Positions 1 through 5,637 of a DNA stretch of 6,554 bases are shown piece by piece. This stretch comes from Cyanobacteria bacterium OH_PDB_112 (GTDB lineage Bacteria; Cyanobacteriota; Vampirovibrionia; Gastranaerophilales; CAJFVJ01), in NCBI GenBank assembly GCA_023457295.1, contig JAEWLZ010000068.1, positions 1 through 6,554 on the forward strand, given 5' to 3'. Under the pieces are notes generated by a model, which saw only the letters and a program-made list of their open reading frames with translations, made no database searches and had not been told where the DNA came from. Position numbers and translations under genes: made by a program. The stretch's first letter is position 1. Each line of letters opens with the position of its first letter.

Positions 1-36
1 AGTTGTCCCTAAGTCGATACCTATTGTTTTTGCCAT
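1..36 (-). CDS. dnaK: DnaK (Hsp70 chaperone), first 12 codons only
   Basis: Reading leftwards from the ATG at 36-34, the strand encodes MAKTIGIDLGTT and then leaves the window. This is the classic DnaK N terminus: GIDLGTT is the first phosphate-binding loop of the actin-like ATPase domain that contacts the ATP phosphates. In the family, DnaK is a cytoplasmic ATP-dependent chaperone of about 600-640 residues working with DnaJ and GrpE. Start choice is supported by a strong Shine-Dalgarno AAGGAG 9 nt upstream. The gene lies 119 bp downstream of gene A on the same strand. Only 12 residues are visible, so an Hsp70 paralog such as an HscA-like protein cannot be excluded, but the match in sequence and position is very good. 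Confidence 0.88.
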   Translation of the reverse strand, partial: MAKTIGIDLGTT

Positions 37-45
37 TTTTATAAT

Positions 46-51
46 CTCCTT
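46..51 (-). promoter_or_regulatory. Shine-Dalgarno site of dnaK
   Basis: AAGGAG on the minus strand, 9 nt before the dnaK ATG. It is a full-strength ribosome binding site and contrasts with the weaker, more distant AAGGA used by the paralog array. Confidence 0.8.
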
Positions 52-81
52 AAAAAATAAATCTTTACTCAAGTTGGGTAT

Positions 82-149
82 GATATAAATATTTAAGCAG
101 ATTTTTTTAAGGAATCTTTTAATATAAACAAAAAATTAATATTTATGAA
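82..149 (-). promoter_or_regulatory. dnaK: Candidate promoter region of dnaK
   Basis: The 119 bp between the stop of gene A and dnaK is very AT-rich. On the minus strand there is a sigma-70-like pair TTCATA (149-144) and TATATT (126-121) with a 17-nt spacer. A second, weaker pair is TTAAAA (110-105) and TATATC (87-82), also 17 nt apart. Such matches arise easily by chance in DNA of this composition. No CIRCE element (TTAGCACTC-N9-GAGTGCTAA) is present, so HrcA control is not indicated by this interval. dnaK could equally be read from further upstream, since no convincing terminator separates it from gene A. Confidence 0.3.
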
Positions 150-155
150 TTTAAT

Positions 156-1937
156 TTATGAGAAGTATTTGAAAGAACTTTGTGCGTTTTGATCGAGGAT
201 TTTTTTGACGGATTCACGTTCTGAGCTTATAGCCTTGAATTCGACTTCAATAGAAGTTTGCTCAATCTGAAGTTTTTTGTCTTGTGCGTTAATTTCTTCG
301 ACTGCTTTGTCGTATTTATTCTCCGCATCTATATCATCTGCTTTGTAGAGTTCGTCGTGAATTTCAGGAGTTGAGCGCCAGTCGATTTCTTCGTACTCAT
401 CTCCTTGAATAGCAAGCGGATCTTGGGTAAATTCATCAGCTTCTTTTATAAGAGAAAACCTGCCATTTCTGAGGTTTTCTTCAATTTTTTCAGGCGTCCA
501 CTCATATCCTTCGGGAGTATATAAAGTTGGAGGTATTGTGCTTGTGTTCCAAGAACCACCGGAACCCGTAAGAGGTGTTTCCGGAAACTCATTGGGATTG
601 GAACCCCAACCTGCTGCTATTGCTGCTGTTGTTAAATCCGCATAATTACTTAGAGATTGAATATTTGTTACTGAAGCAGAGCCATTATAACCTACAGATG
701 CACCTCCTAGCCAGAAAGAGTTGCTGACTGTTCCAACGCCGCCAGCAAAACCTATTAATCCGGCGATAGTGCTAGAGCCTGATACACTTCCTGAAGAATA
801 ACAATTAATAAGCGAATGTGAGTCATAGGCATCACCGCAAATACCTCCAACAATTGTACTTCCTGATATATTACCTGTAGTATAACAATCTTGAAGTATG
901 GCATTATGATTTCGTCCCATTAAACCGCCAATATATACACTTCCTGATATGTTCCCTGTTGTATAAGATCTTGATACTATTGGCTGTCCTGAAGGGAGAG
1001 ATTCGCCCACTAACCCTCCGACAAAGCTAGAACCTGCAACATTTGCCGAAGAATTACAAATATCTATATTGCCTCCCTGTATTTGACCTATTAAACCGCC
1101 TGTAAAAACCGTGCCATTTACATTTCCTGAAGTGGAACAATTTGTAACAGAACCTGCTTGCATAATACCTATTAAACCACCCGCAGAATGATCGGTTGCA
1201 ATAGTCGAATTTACAACTGTCACATTATCTACAATTGCACCTCCTGAAGATGAAGTTATAAATCCGGCTAAAATCCCTACAGAATTTACTCTGGAAGTAT
1301 CTTGATGACCAGGATTTAATGTGTCTTGAGACGATACATTGCAATCTTCCAAAATAAGATTTTTAATTATAGCTCCACCATCCAAATTAGAGAAGAAACC
1401 TGTATGAACACTTGTTCCAGTGGATTTGGCACTGTTTTCGGAAATATTCAAATTGGATATTGTATAACCGTTGCCGTCTAAGCTTCCTGTAAAAGTACCT
1501 GAAACAAGAGAATTGGATAATGTCCCCAATGAAGACAAATCTATATCATTCATCAAAACATAGCTACCGTTAGGATTGCTGTTTAAAGCTGTTACAAGTT
1601 GAGACGCGCTAGTAATAGCCATTTCTCCTGATTCTAAAGTAGTCCTTGATAATACTTCTTTTATTAAAGGACTTTCCCCTATTATTAAACTGGTTTCATT
1701 ATCCACAATTTTATACCCTAAAGCATCCAAATTGCTTATAGACAAAGCCTGTATGCCCGCAGTGGAAGGAGTAAACATTTTGCGATTTGATATTGAATTG
1801 TTATATGCAGTAGAAACTTTTTCAAGTTCTGAAGACAAACGCAAGCGTCTCTGGCAAATTTGCTGGATTCTATGCTCCAGGTCAACTTGCCTTGAGGTTA
1901 AAGATAAAAATCTTGCTTGATTTGACGACAAACCCAT
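156..1937 (-). CDS. Paralog A: GLUG-repeat beta-helix protein with constant helical head and tail, 593 aa
   Basis: Last gene of the four-gene array, ending 119 bp before dnaK. Function unknown. Residues 1-56 are the constant charged head, predicted helix or coiled coil, with a conserved Cys28. Residues 57-90 hold a short linker with LGYKIVDNETSLIIG, shared in pattern with paralog C. At about 107-165 is an entry segment (SYVLMNDIDL, then GTFTGSLDGNGYTISNLNI) of the kind that precedes GLUG repeats. About 236-410 carries roughly six GLUG-like repeats (VGGLVG...NCYTTGNISG), typical of right-handed beta-helix surface proteins. The constant tail runs from about 484 (ENLRNG) through DEFTQDP, DWRSTPE and DELY to a long charged helix at about 536-590 ending SSFKYFS. 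There is no Sec signal peptide, transmembrane segment or lipobox. The ATG is supported by exact conservation in the other paralogs and an upstream AAGGA. Secreted or surface placement is inferred from the repeats only. Confidence 0.9.
   Translation of the reverse strand: MGLSSNQARFLSLTSRQVDLEHRIQQICQRRLRLSSELEKVSTAYNNSISNRKMFTPSTAGIQALSISNLDALGYKIVDNETSLIIGESPLIKEVLSRTTLESGEMAITSASQLVTALNSNPNGSYVLMNDIDLSSLGTLSNSLVSGTFTGSLDGNGYTISNLNISENSAKSTGTSVHTGFFSNLDGGAIIKNLILEDCNVSSQDTLNPGHQDTSRVNSVGILAGFITSSSGGAIVDNVTVVNSTIATDHSAGGLIGIMQAGSVTNCSTSGNVNGTVFTGGLIGQIQGGNIDICNSSANVAGSSFVGGLVGESLPSGQPIVSRSYTTGNISGSVYIGGLMGRNHNAILQDCYTTGNISGSTIVGGICGDAYDSHSLINCYSSGSVSGSSTIAGLIGFAGGVGTVSNSFWLGGASVGYNGSASVTNIQSLSNYADLTTAAIAAGWGSNPNEFPETPLTGSGGSWNTSTIPPTLYTPEGYEWTPEKIEENLRNGRFSLIKEADEFTQDPLAIQGDEYEEIDWRSTPEIHDELYKADDIDAENKYDKAVEEINAQDKKLQIEQTSIEVEFKAISSERESVKKILDQNAQSSFKYFS
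708..1232 (-). repeat. GLUG-like repeat block of paralog A (about six units)
   Basis: Residues about 236-410. The unit is roughly (I/V)GGL(I/V)G-x(5-10)-(V/I)xNCY(T/S)(T/S)GN(I/V)SG-S. Codons for the Cys (or its replacement) of successive units fall at 801, 885, 966, 1056 and 1137, giving steps of 84, 81, 90 and 81 bp (27-30 codons). The repeats are also recognisable in the DNA, as in the recurring string ctgtagtataacaat on the plus strand. The units have diverged, so this is an old internal duplication rather than a fresh one. Confidence 0.75.
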
Positions 1938-2048
1938 TTTTAAGTCTTTTTCCTTAATTTTTTACACACACATACACTCGTCACATCGACAAAAAAACGC
2001 ATCCGCTTGAAGAATTTTAAGGAAATGTTAAAAATTTGTTACAAAAGT
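1938..2048 (-). promoter_or_regulatory. Conserved 111-bp leader of paralog A (dispersed repeat copy 1)
   Basis: One of three near-identical intergenic segments, differing from the leader at 3693-3803 at about 6 of 111 positions. On the minus strand it carries, in order: the palindrome TTTGTAACAAA (2045-2035), TTCCTTAA (2024-2017), a TG-rich tract, and TTAAGGAA (1957-1950), whose AAGGA is the only Shine-Dalgarno-like site, 13 nt before the ATG. TTCCTTAA is the exact complement of TTAAGGAA, separated by 59 nt, and could mask the ribosome site if both are on one transcript. A weak promoter pair TTGTAA / TAAAAT with a 19-nt spacer overlaps this region. Conservation in three copies of non-coding DNA is seen directly; the regulatory role is inferred. 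Confidence 0.55.
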
Positions 2049-3692
2049 CTATGAAAAGTATTTAAAAGAACTTTGAGCATTTGTATCAAGGATTTTCTTG
2101 ACAGATTCTCGCTCTGAGCTTATAGCTTTGTATTCAACCTCAATAGAAGTTTGTTCAAGCTGAAGTTTTTTATCTTGCGCATTGATTTCTTCTACTGTTT
2201 TGTCGTATTTATTTTCCGCTTCGACATCATCACCTTTATAAAGCTCATCATTAATTTCAGGAACACTACGCCAGTCAACTATTTCGTATTCATCACCTTC
2301 TAGAGAAAGAGGATCTTGCGTAAACTCATCAGCCTCACGTGCAACAGAATAAGTTCCATTACGAAGACCTGTTTCTAAATCATCGACATATGCCGTATAA
2401 CCTGAATTTTTAAGTTCAGGTAAAGAGCCTGATAAATCCCATACAGAAGTATCCCAAGTGCCAGTAGGAAGAGGAGCCACATTAGCATTTACTGCGGAAC
2501 TGCCGTCTGTTGAAAGATTATTTTGATAGAAATTGGTATTGTCTGCAATTGCACCGCCACTAGTGGAAAATCCGGCTAAAGCTCCAGTACTTGAGATAAC
2601 ACCACCTGCCGCATAACAATGATTAATACTTGTCCCAAAGTTATTTCCTACAAAACCACCTACTGACCAATCTCCTGAGACATCTCCTGTGGCATAACAA
2701 TTCGTTATTGTACTGGTAGTTCCGTTTGTTCCCGTAAAACCACCAACACAAGTGTCGCCTATAACATTACCTGAGGCAGAGCAGTTTTCTATATATCCTC
2801 CATTATAGTTTGAGCCCGCAAAACCTCCTATATCCCAAGGAGTTACACCTGTTACATTTCCGAGAGCTACTGTGTTGGATATAACTCCTCCAAAATTTTG
2901 TCCTGTAACTCCGCCTAAACCTGCATTACCTGAAACATCAACATCGGCTGTAGAATTTGTTAACACTCCACGATTTACTCCAAGGATACCGCCTGCAATA
3001 CCTCCTCCCGCCGAAATTGAACCTGAGACATAACAATTATCAACAGTGCTGCCATTAGCACTTATGCCGGCAATTCCTCCTGCGTAATTGCCGTTAGATG
3101 CATTAATAGAAAAATTGGTTAAAGCCACGTTCGATACTTTTGCTCCGGCATCTATAGTCGCAAACATACCTAAGTAAGATACCGCTGTTGCCCCCGAATC
3201 AATATGTAAATTGTCTATAATATGACCGTTACCGTCAAAATTTCCTGTAAAATTATCATTAATTAATGCTCTACCTGCTGTATCGTATCCATTTAGGTCT
3301 ATATCACAATTTAGAATATAGTTACCATTCAAGCCTATACCGCTGTTCATTTGAGATACAATATCCAAAAATTCATCTTGTGAATCAATTACAATTTGCC
3401 CTGGTACAGGAACTATTGCAGATCTATCTTTTACTCTATTTGTATTTACATCAAGTCCTAGAACTTTATAACCTAAAGCTTCTATGTTACTAACGGTTAA
3501 TTTTTCCAAACCTGAAAGAGATTTCGTAAACATCTTGCGATTTGATATTGAATTATTGTATTGTGTAGCGACGTTTTCAAGTTCTGAAGCCAAACGCAAG
3601 CGTCTCTGGCAAATTTGCTGGATTCTATGCTCCAGGTCAACTTGCCTTGAGGTTAAAGATAAAAATCTTGCCTGATTTGACGACAAACCCAT
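2049..3692 (-). CDS. Paralog B: GLUG-repeat beta-helix protein with constant helical head and tail, 547 aa
   Basis: Function unknown; second-last in the array. The head (residues 1-56) is almost identical to that of paralog A, including Cys28. The linker at 57-100 differs from A and C (LGYKVLGLDVNTNRVKDRS). Residues about 123-165 form the beta-helix entry (GNYILNCDIDL, NFTGNFDGNGHIIDNLHI). About 204-385 holds five to six Gly-rich GLUG-like repeats such as VGGFVGNN...INHCYAAG. The closing segment (NFYQNNLSTD, then WDTSVWDLSGSLPEL) resembles that of paralog D. The tail from about 439 (LETGLRNGTY) passes EADEFTQDP, DWRSVPE and DELYKGDD into a charged helix at about 490-545 ending SSFKYFS. As in A, no export signal of a known class is visible. 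Start set by conservation with A and C. An extracellular adhesin-like role is plausible but unproven. Confidence 0.9.
   Translation of the reverse strand: MGLSSNQARFLSLTSRQVDLEHRIQQICQRRLRLASELENVATQYNNSISNRKMFTKSLSGLEKLTVSNIEALGYKVLGLDVNTNRVKDRSAIVPVPGQIVIDSQDEFLDIVSQMNSGIGLNGNYILNCDIDLNGYDTAGRALINDNFTGNFDGNGHIIDNLHIDSGATAVSYLGMFATIDAGAKVSNVALTNFSINASNGNYAGGIAGISANGSTVDNCYVSGSISAGGGIAGGILGVNRGVLTNSTADVDVSGNAGLGGVTGQNFGGVISNTVALGNVTGVTPWDIGGFAGSNYNGGYIENCSASGNVIGDTCVGGFTGTNGTTSTITNCYATGDVSGDWSVGGFVGNNFGTSINHCYAAGGVISSTGALAGFSTSGGAIADNTNFYQNNLSTDGSSAVNANVAPLPTGTWDTSVWDLSGSLPELKNSGYTAYVDDLETGLRNGTYSVAREADEFTQDPLSLEGDEYEIVDWRSVPEINDELYKGDDVEAENKYDKTVEEINAQDKKLQLEQTSIEVEYKAISSERESVKKILDTNAQSSFKYFS
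2538..3083 (-). repeat. GLUG-like repeat block of paralog B
   Basis: Residues about 204-385. Units follow GG(I/F)xGxNxGxIxNCxAxGNVxG with 25-30 residue spacing, for example DIGGFAGSNYNGGYIENC, then CVGGFTGTNG, then SVGGFVGNNF. They are clearly the same fold as in A, but the units cannot be matched one to one, so the core has evolved independently of the constant ends. Confidence 0.7.
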
Positions 3693-3803
3693 TTTTAAGT
3701 CTTTTTCCTTAATTTTCTACACACACATACACTCGTCACATCGACAAAAATACGCATGCGCTTGAAGAAATTTAAGGAATTATTAAAAATTTGTTACAAA
3801 AGT
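3693..3803 (-). promoter_or_regulatory. Conserved 111-bp leader of paralog B (dispersed repeat copy 2)
   Basis: Same length and layout as the leader of A. On the minus strand the palindrome TTTGTAACAAA lies at 3800-3790, directly after the stop of paralog C. The anti-Shine-Dalgarno string TTCCTTAA is at 3779-3772 and its complement TTAAGGAA at 3712-3705, 59 nt apart, with AAGGA 13 nt before the ATG. The run CGCATGCG near the middle is self-complementary but too short for a convincing terminator stem. The differences from copy 1 fall outside the 8-nt complementary pair. Confidence 0.55.
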
Positions 3804-5528
3804 CTATGAAAAGTATTTAAACGAACTTTGAGCATTTTGGTCGAGGATTTTCTTGACAGATTCGCGCTCAGAGCTTATAGCTTTGTATTGAACCTCTATA
3901 GAAGTTTGCTCAAGCTGAAGTCTTTTGTCTTGAGAATTGATTTCTTCTACTGTTTTGTCATATTTATTTTCCGCTTCTACATTATCACTTTCATAAAGTT
4001 CGTCATATACCTCAGGAGTAGATCTCCAATCATATTTTTCAAATTCTAAACCGTTGAAACGTATAGGATTTTGTGTAAATTCGCTTGCAGGTTTTGCAAG
4101 ATAATAAGTACCATTTCTAAGACCTTCTTCAAGTTCATCTTGTGTAGGATCTTCGCCGTCATACCAATAAGTATTGATTGTATCTAAATTTAAAACAGGC
4201 GGAGTTGTTGATGAGTTCCAGATAGGAAGACCGTTGATAGAATCTTTCCAATTAGCTCCTGAAGAGTCAAAGGTACTGCTGCCACCGTTATTAGCTTGTG
4301 CTGTTCCGTTCCAATAACGATATGTACCGTTACTTAATACTTTATAACAGTTATTTATTATACTTGCCGAGCTGTGACCGGAGAAAAATGTATTTTGATA
4401 TGCCGTACTTGGAGGTACGGTTACACCGTCTAATCTATAAATCATACCCTCTGAATAACAATTCGTATAAGTTCCCGGTGTATTGTCACATCCAACAAAT
4501 GTATTTACGCATTGAAGATTATTAGAATTTGTAAGAATATCAAGATTCACATACGAATTTGACATAACTGCGGTTGCAGAACCATTACATCCTATTAAGG
4601 ATCCTACGCCATCAAGGGCACCTGTACTATTTATGATTATTCTTCCGTCAACGGATACAATATCAACATTACCGCTATTCCCTCCAACCAAACCGCCTAC
4701 ACAATTTGGACCGGCATTGAATGCACTGTCAGGACTGCTACCTAATATCCCTGTTATGTTTACATTCACATTTGTAGCATCAACATTTTCTACAGTACCA
4801 TAGTTAAGTCCTGCCAAAGCACCTATTTCACGAGCTCCTGTCCCTGCTGTGATATTAACATTATTCAAATGGAAGTTTGTTACTCTGCCGGTTGCTCCGA
4901 TTGTTCCAAAAAATCCAAGATTGTTTGTTCCATTAATAGTGAGGTTTGATATTGAATGTTCGTTTGCATTGAAAGACCCTGTAAAACGATTCGCATTGTT
5001 TCCTAAAGAAGTCCAATTGAATCCGCCTAAATCCACATCTTCCATTAAAATATAATTGGAACTTATAACTCCTGCAACTCCTTGATTACTTGAAAGAGCC
5101 TTCAGGGCATCTGCACTATAAATACCAATTGCAGTAGTCATAGCACCTGTTTTTAAATCCATGTATTGAACTTCTTTTAAACCCGCATCCAGGGAAGTTA
5201 TTGCATTTATTGTTCCTGTTTCAGGGACTTCATTTGTATCCAATTGATAAACAGGAAGGAATTTATCACCCAACATAAGATTTGTCTCAGTTTCCATAAC
5301 CAAATAACCGAGTTTTTCAAGATTACTAAGATTTATTCTTTCATGCCCTGAGGTAGGAGGAATAAACATACGTCTGTTCGAAATAGATTTATTGTATTCT
5401 GTCGCAACCTTCTCAAGTTCTGAAGCCAAACGCAAGCGTCTTTGGCAAACTTGCTGGATACGATGCTCCATATCAACTTGCCTTGCGGTTAGAGATAAAA
5501 ATCTTGCTTGATTTGACGACAAACCCAT
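3804..5528 (-). CDS. Paralog C: divergent-core member with constant helical head and tail, 574 aa
   Basis: Function unknown. The head (1-56) is recognisable but more diverged than between A and B (TARQVDMEHR, QQVCQRR); Cys28 is kept. The linker LGYLVMETETNLMLG pairs it with paralog A. A longer insert at about 90-155 precedes the beta-helix entry at about 158-200 (NYILMEDVDL, then RFTGSFNANEHSISNLTI). The usual DGNGH turn has become NANEH. The core at about 204-395 is GLUG-like but degenerate, with extra Asn- and Cys-rich stretches (CVGGLVGGNSGNV, LIGCNGS, FVGCDNTPG). It closes with a Trp-rich cap (ANWKDS, PIWNSSTTPPVL). The tail from about 465 runs through SEFTQNP, DWRSTPE and DELYESDN to a charged helix ending DQNAQSSFKYFS. 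No signal peptide or membrane anchor is visible. The start is supported by conservation with A and B and by the leader AAGGA. Confidence 0.88.
   Translation of the reverse strand: MGLSSNQARFLSLTARQVDMEHRIQQVCQRRLRLASELEKVATEYNKSISNRRMFIPPTSGHERINLSNLEKLGYLVMETETNLMLGDKFLPVYQLDTNEVPETGTINAITSLDAGLKEVQYMDLKTGAMTTAIGIYSADALKALSSNQGVAGVISSNYILMEDVDLGGFNWTSLGNNANRFTGSFNANEHSISNLTINGTNNLGFFGTIGATGRVTNFHLNNVNITAGTGAREIGALAGLNYGTVENVDATNVNVNITGILGSSPDSAFNAGPNCVGGLVGGNSGNVDIVSVDGRIIINSTGALDGVGSLIGCNGSATAVMSNSYVNLDILTNSNNLQCVNTFVGCDNTPGTYTNCYSEGMIYRLDGVTVPPSTAYQNTFFSGHSSASIINNCYKVLSNGTYRYWNGTAQANNGGSSTFDSSGANWKDSINGLPIWNSSTTPPVLNLDTINTYWYDGEDPTQDELEEGLRNGTYYLAKPASEFTQNPIRFNGLEFEKYDWRSTPEVYDELYESDNVEAENKYDKTVEEINSQDKRLQLEQTSIEVQYKAISSERESVKKILDQNAQSSFKYFS
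4344..4919 (-). repeat. Degenerate GLUG-like repeat block of paralog C
   Basis: Residues about 204-395. Units are irregular and separated by longer loops; the clearest are GALAGLNYGTVENV, CVGGLVGGNSGNV and VGSLIGCNGS. Beta-helix fold is inferred from the Gly spacing and from the better-preserved repeats of the neighbouring paralogs. Confidence 0.5.
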
Positions 5529-5637
5529 TTTTAAGTCTTTTTCCTTAATTTTTTACACACACATACTCGTCACATCGACAAAAATATGCGTGCGCTTGAA
5601 GAATTTTAAGGAATTATTAAAAATTTGTTACAAAAGT
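5529..5637 (-). promoter_or_regulatory. Conserved 109-bp leader of paralog C (dispersed repeat copy 3)
   Basis: Same elements as the other two leaders: TTTGTAACAAA (5634-5624), TTCCTTAA (5613-5606) and its complement TTAAGGAA (5548-5541), with AAGGA 13 nt before the ATG. It is 2 nt shorter because the CA/TG tract has lost one dinucleotide, so the segment between the complementary strings is 57 rather than 59 nt. Regulatory function is inferred from the conservation of non-coding sequence. Confidence 0.55.

Noticed and set aside
100..118. Inverted repeat AGATT-N9-AATCT between gene A and dnaK as a terminator
   Set aside because: Five weak AT-rich base pairs with a 9-nt loop and no GC stem; expected by chance in such AT-rich DNA.
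37..155. CIRCE operator or sigma-32 type heat-shock promoter for dnaK
   Set aside because: Neither the CIRCE arms nor the CTTGAA / CCCCAT pair is present; the stretch AACTTGAGT is only a partial match with no suitable -10.
1732..1920. Plus-strand open frame of 62 codons, and its near copy at 3484-3675
   Set aside because: Both lie antisense to the constant head of the paralogs; their similarity to each other merely reflects the conserved opposite strand. No ribosome site or independent evidence.
156..1937. Classical autotransporter or two-partner secreted haemagglutinin
   Set aside because: The GLUG-like core would fit, but there is no signal peptide, no TPS domain and no C-terminal beta-barrel; the tail is a charged helix.
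3266..5055. Other plus-strand open frames at 3266-3493, 3828-4049, 4298-4525 and 4849-5055, and the one at 5909-6100
   Set aside because: All are inside minus-strand genes, have low-complexity translations, and lack family resemblance or start signals.
1938..5637. CRISPR array or insertion-sequence ends explaining the spaced intergenic repeats
   Set aside because: The repeats are about 110 bp, lie 1.7 kb apart and always precede a paralog start; there are no short spacers, no terminal inverted repeats with target duplications, and no transposase.
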